Part shown: positions 1 to 5,987 of the stretch, one piece after another | How the letters are laid out: each line of letters opens with the position of its first letter | How positions within the stretch are numbered: position 1 is the first letter of the stretch | NCBI GenBank assembly: GCA_965363355.1 | Contig: CBDTTM010000106.1 | Location: forward strand, 1 to 8,499 | Source of the DNA: CBDTTM01 sp965363355 | Lineage (GTDB): Bacteria; Bacillota; Negativicutes; Selenomonadales; Selenomonadaceae | Length of the DNA: 8,499 nt | Direction: 5' to 3' | Position numbers and translations under genes: made by a program | The notes under the pieces: generated by a model | What the model saw: the letters and a program-made list of their open reading frames with translations, nothing else | What the model was told of the DNA's origin: nothing | Databases searched by the model: none

Positions 1-1005
1 TACGGAACGGAGCTAAAGACAAGGGTTTGGCCGGGCCGTACAGCTGCTAAGGTTGCCATTGTGCTCATTGCAGCTGCGGTTATGTTGACGATTTTTTTGA
101 CCAATCGTTTTTTGACGAGATTTGTATTTCAGCATATTCAAGAAGCGTTAGAGGAACTTTCGCAAGGGGTGCATCAGATACGAGATGGCAACTTGGGGAT
201 ACGGATACAACATAAGACAAGCGATGAATTTGCGCCAATCTGTGAAGACTTCAATGATATGGCGGATCGATTAAAAAAATCGGTTTCCTTGATACAAAAC
301 CAGGAGAAAAATCGTAAGGAGCTATTGGCGGGAATGTCACACGATCTGCGTTCGCCGCTAACGTCCATAAAGGCATATACAGAAGGTCTTATTGACGGTG
401 TGGCAAAAACGCCGGAAGCACAAGCTCGTTATTTGGCGATGATCCAGACCAAAGTCAATGAAATCGAAAGTATGATTACGAATTTGTTTACGTTTTCTAA
501 AATGGATTTGGAAGAATATCCTTGTTATCCGGAAATTCTTGACCTCGAAAAAGAAGTTATGGCTTTGATTCGTCAAAATCGTGATGAATATGAAGCTCGT
601 GGACTGAAAATAGATTGTTCAAATCTGCGCTCTTGTGGACAAATCTACGCTGACCTGGAGCAGTTTAGAAGTGTTGTTTCTAATATTCTTGGCAATAGTT
701 TAAAATATAAAGAGCAGGCAAGTGGCTGTGTATCCATAAAAACCAGTCATGATCAATCGAGCATACAGTTGCTCATCGAAGATGATGGTCCGGGCGTACC
801 AGAAGAGGCTCTTTCCAAGTTATTTGAAGTGTTTTATCGCAGCGACCCCTCACGAAGCAATCCACAAAAAGGAAGTGGATTGGGCTTGGCGATTGCCCAA
901 AAAGCAGTCTTGCGTATGAGAGGAAGTATTCGAGCTGAAAATATAGAGCCGCATGGTCTGCGGATGATACTGGCATTTCCCAAACATAAGGAGGGGTTGT
1001 TTTGA
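1..1005 (+). CDS. Sensor histidine kinase with HAMP, HisKA and HATPase domains (5'-truncated by window edge)
   Basis: This is a membrane histidine kinase that should autophosphorylate and pass phosphate to the response regulator encoded next to it. The frame is open from base 1, so the N-terminus and most of the sensor lie outside the window; 334 codons remain. A hydrophobic segment at about 49-120 is the last membrane helix, followed by a HAMP linker. The HisKA H-box (SHDLRSPLTS) has its phospho-acceptor His at 340-342. The ATPase domain shows the N-box NILGNSLKY (Asn at 694-696), G1 DDGPGVP (781-801), the F-box LFEVFYRSDPS and G2 GSGLGLAI (871-894). All catalytic boxes look intact. The stop overlaps the next start by 4 bp, so the pair is translationally coupled. 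The signal sensed cannot be read because the sensor domain is missing; PhoR-, VanS- or BceS-like roles are all possible. Confidence 0.95.
   Translation, partial: YGTELKTRVWPGRTAAKVAIVLIAAAVMLTIFLTNRFLTRFVFQHIQEALEELSQGVHQIRDGNLGIRIQHKTSDEFAPICEDFNDMADRLKKSVSLIQNQEKNRKELLAGMSHDLRSPLTSIKAYTEGLIDGVAKTPEAQARYLAMIQTKVNEIESMITNLFTFSKMDLEEYPCYPEILDLEKEVMALIRQNRDEYEARGLKIDCSNLRSCGQIYADLEQFRSVVSNILGNSLKYKEQASGCVSIKTSHDQSSIQLLIEDDGPGVPEEALSKLFEVFYRSDPSRSNPQKGSGLGLAIAQKAVLRMRGSIRAENIEPHGLRMILAFPKHKEGLF
988..996 (+). promoter_or_regulatory. Shine-Dalgarno site supporting a TTG start for the response regulator
   Basis: AAGGAGGGG lies 5 nt before the TTG at 1002, inside the last codons of the kinase gene. 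No ATG is nearby in this frame, and translation from this TTG gives the expected receiver N-terminus (MKKILIIEDD). The start therefore rests on both the ribosome binding site and the protein family. Confidence 0.8.
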
Positions 1006-1694
1006 AGAAAATCTTGATTATTGAAGATGATAGTGCAATTGCGGCAATCGAACGAGATTACTTAGAAATCAATGAGTTTATTGTTGAAATTGCTTCCGAT
1101 GGAATTTGTGGTTTAAATAGAGCATTAGAAGGTGACTTCGACTTGATTTTGCTCGATCTCATGCTGCCTGGGATGGATGGCTTTTCTGTTTGCCGCAAAC
1201 TTCGGGAAACGCTGGACATTCCTATCTTGATGGTTACGGCCAAACAAGAAGATATCGATAAAATCAGAGGCCTTGGAATCGGTGCCGATGATTATATTGA
1301 AAAACCTTTTTCACCAGGAGTCTTGGTCGCTAGAATAAAAGCAAATTTAGCACAATACAAACGCTTGCGAGAGTGTCAGCGGGCCGCGGTAGAGCCTGAG
1401 ATCAAGATTGGCAGCATTCGAATAAATACAGGGTCGCATCGCGTATTTGTAAATGAACAAGAAATCAGTCTCAAAAACAAGGAGTATGAGCTCTTGGTTT
1501 TTTTAGTGAAAAATGCCGATATCGTCTTTGACAAAGATACACTTTATGAACGGATTTGGGGTTATGATGCTTTAGGCGATACCGCAACGGTAGCTGTTCA
1601 TATCAACCGTCTGCGAGAAAAAATAGAGGTGGATTCAGGCAATCCCCAATATATCCAGACGGTTTGGGGCGCAGGCTATCGTTTTAAAATATGA
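1002..1694 (+). CDS. OmpR/PhoB-family response regulator
   Basis: This is a DNA-binding response regulator, 230 aa, the usual length for the OmpR/PhoB family. The receiver domain (about 1-118) has the acidic pair Asp9/Asp10, phospho-acceptor Asp52 in LILLDLMLPGMDG, switch Thr79 and Lys101 in the KPF motif. The C-terminal winged helix (about 133-230) ends in the family signature VHINRLREKIE...IQTVWGAGYRF. It starts at TTG inside the kinase stop codon, so the two are co-translated. A terminator follows directly, making the kinase and regulator the end of their operon. The 11-bp direct repeats just downstream, in front of the PAP2 gene, have the spacing such regulators bind as head-to-tail dimers, so PAP2 is a plausible target (inference). 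Specific names such as PhoP, VanR or PmrA cannot be assigned from this sequence alone. Confidence 0.96.
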   Translation: MKKILIIEDDSAIAAIERDYLEINEFIVEIASDGICGLNRALEGDFDLILLDLMLPGMDGFSVCRKLRETLDIPILMVTAKQEDIDKIRGLGIGADDYIEKPFSPGVLVARIKANLAQYKRLRECQRAAVEPEIKIGSIRINTGSHRVFVNEQEISLKNKEYELLVFLVKNADIVFDKDTLYERIWGYDALGDTATVAVHINRLREKIEVDSGNPQYIQTVWGAGYRFKI

Positions 1695-1704
1695 AGAAAT
1701 ATGG

Positions 1705-1742
1705 GCACTGTTTTTTGGCAAAGAGAAAAACAGTGCTTTTTT
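1705..1742 (+). terminator. Intrinsic terminator after the two-component operon
   Basis: GCACTGTTTTT (1705-1715) pairs perfectly with AAAAACAGTGC (1726-1736) around a 10-nt loop, followed by six T residues (1737-1742). It lies 10 bp past the regulator stop. Confidence 0.9.
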
Positions 1743-1749
1743 ATGAAAG

Positions 1750-1790
1750 TTTAACAAAAATTTAACTTTTGTAAAAAACTTGTTTAATAT
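1750..1790 (+). promoter_or_regulatory. PAP2 promoter with Pho-box-like 11-bp-period direct repeats
   Basis: TTTAAC occurs at 1750-1755 and 1761-1766, exactly 11 bp apart. In the same phase, 1772 is degenerate (TAAAAA) and 1783-1788 is TTTAAT. Read as Pho-box half-sites, TTAACA (1751) and TTAATA (1784) fit the Bacillus PhoP consensus TT[ATC]A[CT]A with 5-bp spacers, and TTAACT (1762) fits 5 of 6. A candidate -35 TTAACT (1762-1767) and -10 TAATAT (1785-1790) are 17 bp apart, so the repeats overlap the promoter as expected for an OmpR-type regulator. The leader down to the start at 1890 also contains a weak inverted repeat ACGTC/GACGT (1848-1865). Regulator identity is inferred. Confidence 0.5.
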
Positions 1791-1889
1791 ATTTTCTTAC
1801 AATCATCATAGTGAAAAGCTGAGAGCACGGACTGTTTTGTTTTAATAACGTCTTTTGGCTGACGTGTGTATAGATGAGGAGAGAAATAT

Positions 1890-2471
1890 ATGTTTTTCAT
1901 AAACCAAATGGATTTTTCTATTTTAAATTTTATTGCAGCTCATTTTCATTATGCTTGGCTCGATACCTTAATGCCTTGGGTAACAGCTTTAGGAGATAAT
2001 GGGATAATATGGATACTGCTATCCGCCGCTTTTTTAGTAATGCCGCGCTATCGGAAAGTGGGAATCGGAATTGTTCTGGCCTTGTTATTGGGCTTCATTA
2101 TCTGTAACCTCGGCCTTAAACCGCTGGCAGCCAGGCTGCGGCCCTTTGAATTCAATGAAGCAGTTCACTTGTTGATCAAAGCTCCTTTGGATTATTCCTT
2201 TCCTTCTGGGCATACGGAAGCTTCTTTTGCAGCCGTTACGGTCTTGTTTTTGTATCGTTTGAGAGGAAGATTCGTTGCAATGATATTAGCGATTGCCATT
2301 GCTTTTTCAAGACTATACCTTTATGTTCATTATCCAACAGATGTTTTTGCCGGAGCCATTATCGGTATTTGCATGGGACTTCTCTCCGTGTATATTATGA
2401 AACGGGTCTTGGCGAAAGAGTTTACTGCAACTACAGAAATGAAGCTTGACCAAAATAAATCGAATATGTGA
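1890..2471 (+). CDS. PAP2-family integral membrane phosphatase
   Basis: This is a type 2 phosphatidic acid phosphatase, expected to cleave phosphate from a lipid phosphate or lipid pyrophosphate at the membrane. All three signature motifs are complete in the 193 aa: KX6RP (Lys77, Arg84), PSGH at 105-108 with catalytic His108, and SRX5HX3D (Arg141, nucleophile His147, Asp151). Hydrophobic helices lie at about 38-51, 57-76, 112-122, 128-140 and 152-170, with the active site between them. Known relatives of this size include undecaprenyl-pyrophosphate phosphatases (BcrC type) and phosphatidylglycerophosphate phosphatases (PgpB type); the substrate cannot be chosen here. AGGAG at 1877-1881 supports the ATG. 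The gene is transcribed alone between two terminators and sits beside a two-component system, suggesting envelope-stress or phosphate-responsive control (inference). Confidence 0.93.
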   Translation: MFFINQMDFSILNFIAAHFHYAWLDTLMPWVTALGDNGIIWILLSAAFLVMPRYRKVGIGIVLALLLGFIICNLGLKPLAARLRPFEFNEAVHLLIKAPLDYSFPSGHTEASFAAVTVLFLYRLRGRFVAMILAIAIAFSRLYLYVHYPTDVFAGAIIGICMGLLSVYIMKRVLAKEFTATTEMKLDQNKSNM

Positions 2472-2490
2472 TGAATCATCAAACTGTTTT

Positions 2491-2530
2491 AAACCCCTTG
2501 TCTGTCAAATAGCAGGCGAGGGGTTTTCTT
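2491..2530 (+). terminator. Intrinsic terminator after PAP2
   Basis: A 14-bp stem is formed by 2491-2504 (starting AAACCCCT) and 2513-2526 (ending AGGGGTTT), with two G-T wobble pairs and an 8-nt loop (TCAAATAG). It is followed by a short T-rich tail (2527-2530). Confidence 0.85.
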
Positions 2531-2559
2531 GTAGCGGGCATTTTCTTTGCGCGAAGACG

Positions 2560-2568
2560 TGTTATAAT
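2560..2568 (+). promoter_or_regulatory. Extended -10 promoter for the RarD gene
   Basis: TGTTATAAT is a consensus TATAAT (2563-2568) preceded by the TGn extension. No convincing -35 lies at 16-18 bp (best is TTTTCT at 2541), which is acceptable for an extended -10. Transcription from about 2575 would give a leader of roughly 110 nt. Confidence 0.55.
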
Positions 2569-2574
2569 AGTCTT

Positions 2575-2690
2575 TATCAAAAAACTTACGAATTTGTTTT
2601 GAACGATGGCGAAGCTTTGCTGCAAGAAATTTTTAAGACGAAGGAACAAGTATGGATTGGGGACAAAGGTTATGCAGGAGACAAAAATGC
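2575..2690 (+). pseudogene. Possible DDE transposase C-terminal remnant in the RarD leader
   Basis: In frame 1 this stretch reads as coding-like protein without stops, including NDGEALLQEIF and VWIGDKGYAGDKN. The DKGY motif after a helix with E-x-LL resembles the segment leading to the last catalytic acid in IS5/IS4-type transposases (family knowledge from memory, not a search). There is no ribosome binding site or ATG of its own, and the resemblance ends where the RarD start begins. If real, the fossil now supplies the RarD ribosome binding site. It may be coincidence; confidence is low. Confidence 0.27.
2676..2680 (+). promoter_or_regulatory. Ribosome binding site choosing the RarD start at 2687
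   Basis: AGGAG lies 6 nt before the ATG at 2687. The ATG at 2672 in the same frame has only a poor GGGGA upstream, although its product would align end-to-end with the E. coli RarD N-terminus. The ATG at 2606 has no ribosome binding site. Confidence 0.65.
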
Positions 2691-3574
2691 GCACGGGCGC
2701 AATTGCGGCACTCAGCGCATGTGTTATTTGGGGCATATTGCCGATTTATTGGAAATTATTAGATGAAGCGAGTGCTTATGAGATTTTGGCTCAGCGGATT
2801 TGTTGGGCAGCGGTATTTGTTATGCTGCTTCTCGTCGCTACAAAACGCTTATCGCTATTTTACCAGGAAACAAAGAGGATTTTAAAGAGCTGGCAGCGAA
2901 CATGTTTGTTATTGACAGCGGCGGTTTTGATTTCGGCGAACTGGGCCATTTATATATGGGCTGTTAATAGTGGACATATTGTGGAGACCAGCATTGGTTA
3001 TTATACGAATCCGTTGATGAGCGTCATGCTGGGAATGCTTGTATTCAAAGAAAAATTATTATGGGGCCAAAAAATCAGCTTGGTTTTAGCAGCTATGGGC
3101 ATCCTTAACATGATTGTTCAGTTCGGAGCTTTTCCCTGGGTTTCTATGGGACTTGCTATAAGTTTTGCGTTATATGGCGCAGTGAAGAAAGTACTGCGCA
3201 TCGATCCGATCATTGGGATATGTTTAGAAACGCTATTGACATTGCCATTTGCTTTTGCCTATCTGATGCAACTGAACTCAATTGGGCAAAACCATTTTGG
3301 ACAAGAACATGGATGGCTTACCCTTTTATTGGTTGGTTCAGGCATCGTTACGGCGGTGCCGCTATTATTGTTTTCTCGTGGAATCAATCTGCTGCCGCTT
3401 AATCTGGTTGGCTTTTTAGGCTATATATCGCCTACGATTGCTCTTTTGATCGGTGTTTTGCTCTATCATGAGCCTTTTGGCTGGCAGCAGCTTGGCACCT
3501 TTGGTTTTATCTGGCTGGCTTTGATTTTATTTTCTCTGTCGAATCGGTTTGCGGTAAAAAACATATCCGCATGA
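2687..3574 (+). CDS. rarD: RarD-type EamA/DMT superfamily permease
   Basis: This is an inner-membrane permease of the drug/metabolite transporter superfamily, close in length (295 aa) and sequence pattern to E. coli RarD. Hydrophobic segments are spaced through the whole protein as in the ten-helix, two-EamA-repeat fold. Recognisable RarD blocks are CVIWGILPIYWKLL near the N-terminus, NWAIYIWAVNSGHIVETSIGYYTNPL (starting at Asn85), LAISFALYGAVKK in the middle, GIVTAVPLLLF and the end TFGFIWLALILF. RarD was named from a chloramphenicol-sensitivity annotation; its natural substrate is not established, so a metabolite exporter role is the safest call. The gene is monocistronic, with its own promoter and no evident terminator downstream, so some read-through into the next leader is possible. 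The start is 2687, or less likely 2672. Confidence 0.92.
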   Translation: MRTGAIAALSACVIWGILPIYWKLLDEASAYEILAQRICWAAVFVMLLLVATKRLSLFYQETKRILKSWQRTCLLLTAAVLISANWAIYIWAVNSGHIVETSIGYYTNPLMSVMLGMLVFKEKLLWGQKISLVLAAMGILNMIVQFGAFPWVSMGLAISFALYGAVKKVLRIDPIIGICLETLLTLPFAFAYLMQLNSIGQNHFGQEHGWLTLLLVGSGIVTAVPLLLFSRGINLLPLNLVGFLGYISPTIALLIGVLLYHEPFGWQQLGTFGFIWLALILFSLSNRFAVKNISA

Positions 3575-3602
3575 GCTGATCTGTGATGAAAGTGAGCAAG
3601 AC

Positions 3603-3631
3603 TTGACAAATAATATGACCGGTTGTATATT
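3603..3631 (+). promoter_or_regulatory. Strong sigma-70-type promoter for the nitroreductase operon
   Basis: A perfect TTGACA (3603-3608) is separated by 17 bp from TATATT (3626-3631). Transcription from about 3638 gives a leader of about 175 nt before the nitroreductase gene. The spacer contains the ACCGGT-centred palindrome. Confidence 0.75.
3613..3628 (+). promoter_or_regulatory. Operator-like palindrome in the promoter spacer
   Basis: ATA-N2-ACCGGT-N2-TAT is a 16-bp imperfect palindrome between the -35 and -10, overlapping the -10 edge, a classic repressor position. Part of it (ATGACCGGTTGT, 3615-3626) recurs with two changes at 3779-3790. TetR-type repressors use sites of this kind, but no regulator gene is in the window. 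Confidence 0.35.
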
Positions 3632-3644
3632 AATTATAAGAGCT

Positions 3645-3692
3645 TCTTCAAAAACAGGGATTGCCGGAAACCTTGCATTCTTGTTTTGAAGA
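3645..3692 (+). other. Stem-loop at the start of the nitroreductase leader
   Basis: TCTTCAAAA-A-CA (3645-3656) pairs with TGTTTTGAAGA (3682-3692): 11 pairs with one bulged A, enclosing a loop of about 25 nt. No T-run follows, so it is not a terminator. It begins only a few nucleotides after the predicted transcription start, and may be a 5' stabiliser or part of a regulatory leader. It fits no riboswitch class I know. Confidence 0.4.
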
Positions 3693-3747
3693 TGGTCATG
3701 TTGATTTTCATGCATATTTTGAACATAAGCTTTTATGAGCTTGTTTG

Positions 3748-3763
3748 CAGGCATTTGTGCCTG
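3748..3763 (+). other. Small hairpin in the nitroreductase leader
   Basis: CAGGCA (3748-3753) and TGCCTG (3758-3763) form a perfect 6-bp stem with loop TTTG, followed by TTTAATAAAT. It could be a weak attenuator or a protein-binding site about 50 bp before the start codon. The T-tract is too poor for a confident terminator. Confidence 0.4.
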
Positions 3764-3778
3764 TTTAATAAATAAAAT

Positions 3779-3792
3779 ATGAACGGTCGTTT
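3779..3792 (+). promoter_or_regulatory. Second copy of the operator-like motif
   Basis: ATGAACGGTCGT (3779-3790) matches ATGACCGGTTGT (3615-3626) at 10 of 12 positions and contains its own inverted repeat AACG-N2-CGTT (3782-3791). It sits just before the ribosome binding site of the nitroreductase gene. The palindrome centres of the two copies are offset by 2 bp, which weakens the case for one common operator. Confidence 0.3.
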
Positions 3793-3813
3793 AAAAGAGA
3801 GGATAGTGTGTAT

Positions 3814-4635
3814 ATGAAGCTTATTACAGTAAATCGAGATACGTGTATTCGCTGCAGTATGTGTACACAGGTTTGTCCGATGGAAATCCTTTATATGCAG
3901 GCAGATGGTCCGGTTTATGACGGGAAAGGTCATTGTATCGCCTGTGGGCAATGCGTTGCTGTCTGTCCTAAGGGGTCTCTTGATCATGTGAAGGCTCCTT
4001 TGGATAAACAAACAGAGTTGATTCAAAGTCCGGTGCTCGATGCAACGGCGGCGGAGCAGTTCTTACGGGCACGTCGTTCTATTCGCAACTACAAAAAAAT
4101 GCCTGTAGAACCAGAAAAGATTCGCCAAGTACTCAATGTTGCAAGACAGGCACCAACGGGAGGCAATACACAGGGCGTTGCGTATTATGTAATTGATGAT
4201 GCGGCTGTATTAGAAAAGATCACAGCGGCAGTCATTGCCTGGATGGAAGAAAAAATTGCCGAAAAAGCAGTTTTTGCCCCTTATTTCATCGGTATGGTCA
4301 GAGCCTATCGAAATGAAGGTAAAGAAGTTATTTTGAGAGGTGCACCGTGTCTAGTCATCGCAATCGTCGAAGAAAAATTTTTTTCTCGCGGCCGTGACAA
4401 TACACATTTTTCTTTGGCTTATGCAGAGCTTTATGCTCCTAGCGTTGGTCTTGGCAGTTGCTGGGCGGGATTTTTTGAAGCTTGTGCGATTAGCGGTTAT
4501 CGGCCGCTTATGGATTTACTTAAGCTGCCGGCTGGCAAAGTTGTGACTGGCGGCATAATGATGGGATATCCAAAGCATGTGTATAAACGGTTGGTCGATC
4601 GTGATCCTTTACAAGTTACTTGGTATCAGGCATAA
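3814..4635 (+). CDS. Ferredoxin-nitroreductase fusion (2[4Fe-4S] plus FMN domain)
   Basis: This predicted flavin oxidoreductase has its own iron-sulfur electron relay. Two complete CX2CX2CX3CP motifs (Cys11/14/17/21 and Cys41/44/47/51) form an N-terminal bacterial ferredoxin domain. From about residue 80 a nitroreductase fold follows, with the FMN-binding signature RARRSIRNY (85-93), APTGGNTQG, and GLGSCWAGFFE in the C-terminal half. Length is 273 aa. Electrons likely pass from a cellular ferredoxin or flavodoxin through the clusters to FMN; the acceptor (nitro compound, quinone or enone) is unknown. ATG 3814 is preferred because the GAGAGGA site at 3797-3803 is only 4 nt from the alternative GTG at 3808, though 10 nt from the ATG is long. 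The dehydrogenase gene follows after 31 bp with no terminator between, so the two form an operon. Confidence 0.93.
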   Translation: MKLITVNRDTCIRCSMCTQVCPMEILYMQADGPVYDGKGHCIACGQCVAVCPKGSLDHVKAPLDKQTELIQSPVLDATAAEQFLRARRSIRNYKKMPVEPEKIRQVLNVARQAPTGGNTQGVAYYVIDDAAVLEKITAAVIAWMEEKIAEKAVFAPYFIGMVRAYRNEGKEVILRGAPCLVIAIVEEKFFSRGRDNTHFSLAYAELYAPSVGLGSCWAGFFEACAISGYRPLMDLLKLPAGKVVTGGIMMGYPKHVYKRLVDRDPLQVTWYQA

Positions 4636-4666
4636 AATAATCACAAATAGAGAGGAATTAAAAAAA

Positions 4667-5827
4667 ATGAACAATTTTCAATTTATGAATCCTACAAAAA
4701 TAATTTTCGGCAAAGGCGAAATTTTGAAATTGCAAGATGAAATCCCGGCTAAGGCCAAAGTGCTCTTGATCTACGGCGGTGGCAGCGTCAAAAAAACAGG
4801 TTTGCTTGAAGAAATCAAGTCTGTACTGAAAAATTATGCATATGGTGAATTTGGCGGCATCGAACCAAATCCGGCTTATGAAACATTGATGCAGGCGGTA
4901 GAATTGGTTCGAACTGACCATTATGATTATTTACTGGCAATCGGTGGTGGCTCGGTTATTGATGGCACCAAGTTCATTGCAGCGGCGGCACCGTTCAGCA
5001 AAGGCGATCCATGGGACTTGGTGGCAAATCATTTGCCAATCGAGGCAGCGCTGCCTTTTGGGACAGTATTGACGTTGCCAGCGACGGGTTCAGAAATGAA
5101 CAATGGCGCAGTAATTACGAGAAAAGCCTGGAAAGCAAAATTGCCATTCATGAGTGCGGCCGTTTTCCCTAAATTTTCAATTCTTGATCCTCAATATACC
5201 TACACTTTGCCGCAAAAACAAATAGCCAATGGTGTTGTGGATGCATTTGTCCACGTTATGGAACAGTATTTGACGTATCCTGTACTTGGAAAAGTACAAG
5301 ACCGATTCGCTGAAGGCTTGCTGCTCACCTTGATTGAAGATGGTCCTGTAGCTTTGAAAGAACCGGAAAACTATGATGTCAGAGCTAACTTGATGTGGTC
5401 GGCTACCTTGGCTTTGAATGGCTTGATCGCAGCGGGGGTGCCTCAAGATTGGTCCACACATATGGTTGGACATGAAATAACCGTATTGTATGGCTTAGAT
5501 CATGCGCAAACCCTGGCGATTGTTTTGCCAGCGATGCTTACCATTATGCAAGAAGCAAAAGCCGAAAAACTGACGCAATATGGTGAACGAATTTGGGGCT
5601 TGCCAGAGGATATGCCGGTAGAAGCCAAAAATAAAGCTGCAATCGATAAGACACGTGATTTCTTTGAAGCGATGGGCGTCAAGACGCGATTTAGTGAATA
5701 TGGTTTGGGCGAAAACGTTGTAGAAGAAATTTTAGCCTCACTTAAAGAACATAATATGGTGAAGCTTGGTGAATATGGTACGGTTACGCCAGAGATTGTT
5801 CGCAAGGTACTTGAGCTTAGTCTATAA
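4667..5827 (+). CDS. Iron-dependent alcohol dehydrogenase, YqhD/BdhA type
   Basis: This is a cytosolic group III metal-dependent alcohol dehydrogenase, 386 aa, nearly the same length as E. coli YqhD and clostridial butanol dehydrogenases. It should reduce aldehydes to alcohols with NAD(P)H. The N-terminal dinucleotide domain has GGGS at 37-40 and AIGGGSVIDGTKF at 91-103. The metal ligands are all present: Asp192 and His196 (DAFVH), His265 (in HMVGHE) and His279 (GLDHA), matching the YqhD ligands at a constant offset of -2. LPATGSEMNNG before them is the typical family motif. The GAGGA site at 4652-4656 is 10 nt from this ATG. It is the last gene of the operon with the nitroreductase; together they suggest reductive disposal of reactive aldehydes, nitro compounds or excess reductant (inference). 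Whether Fe, Zn or Ni is used cannot be told from the sequence. Confidence 0.95.
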   Translation: MNNFQFMNPTKIIFGKGEILKLQDEIPAKAKVLLIYGGGSVKKTGLLEEIKSVLKNYAYGEFGGIEPNPAYETLMQAVELVRTDHYDYLLAIGGGSVIDGTKFIAAAAPFSKGDPWDLVANHLPIEAALPFGTVLTLPATGSEMNNGAVITRKAWKAKLPFMSAAVFPKFSILDPQYTYTLPQKQIANGVVDAFVHVMEQYLTYPVLGKVQDRFAEGLLLTLIEDGPVALKEPENYDVRANLMWSATLALNGLIAAGVPQDWSTHMVGHEITVLYGLDHAQTLAIVLPAMLTIMQEAKAEKLTQYGERIWGLPEDMPVEAKNKAAIDKTRDFFEAMGVKTRFSEYGLGENVVEEILASLKEHNMVKLGEYGTVTPEIVRKVLELSL

Positions 5828-5875
5828 GCTATAACGCAGTGTGCACGATAAAAAATATATAGCCTTTATTAAATC

Positions 5876-5911
5876 GATGGAGTCATTGTCAGGATGATTC
5901 CATCTTTTTTT
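5876..5911 (+). terminator. Intrinsic terminator after the dehydrogenase
   Basis: GATGGAGTCA (5876-5885) pairs with TGATTCCATC (5895-5904) over 10 bp with one G-T pair and a 9-nt loop, followed by seven T residues (5905-5911). It ends 11 bp before the Fur box, insulating the next operon. Confidence 0.92.
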
Positions 5912-5922
5912 ACTTTTTATAT

Positions 5923-5941
5923 GATATTGAAAATCATTATC
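5923..5941 (+). promoter_or_regulatory. Fur box
   Basis: GATATTGAAAATCATTATC matches the classical 19-bp Fur consensus GATAATGATAATCATTATC at 17 of 19 positions. It covers the -35 of the promoter at 5927-5955, so iron-loaded Fur should block transcription. This predicts induction of the DUF3793-flavodoxin pair under iron limitation. Confidence 0.88.
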
Positions 5942-5955
5942 GTTTGATGTATAAT
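5927..5955 (+). promoter_or_regulatory. Promoter of the DUF3793-flavodoxin operon
   Basis: TTGAAA (5927-5932) and a consensus TATAAT (5950-5955) are 17 bp apart. The -35 lies inside the Fur box. The transcript should start near 5962, just upstream of the AAAGGAGG ribosome binding site at 5971-5978. Confidence 0.82.
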
Positions 5956-5987
5956 AAAATCATCGAGATAAAAGGAGGCTGCGGGAA

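Noticed and set aside
358..576. Minus-strand open frames inside the histidine kinase gene
   Set aside because: They are antisense to a clearly conserved gene, with no start signals or recognisable protein features.
2606..2686. Longer rarD start at ATG 2606
   Set aside because: It has no ribosome binding site, and the added residues (basic, cysteine-containing) do not match the RarD N-terminus.
2446..2766. Open frame of 106 codons bridging the PAP2 end and the rarD start
   Set aside because: It overlaps the end of PAP2, a terminator hairpin and the start of rarD, and has no ribosome binding site. Only the part from about 2575 looks coding-like, reported as a possible remnant.
4577..4666. Longer dehydrogenase start inside the nitroreductase gene
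   Set aside because: The extra residues are an out-of-frame reading of the nitroreductase end; ATG 4667 has a ribosome binding site and gives the family's usual length.
5828..5863. GCTATA/TATAGC inverted repeat after the dehydrogenase
   Set aside because: It is only 6 bp of mostly A-T pairs with a 24-nt loop, easily chance, and the true terminator follows at 5876.
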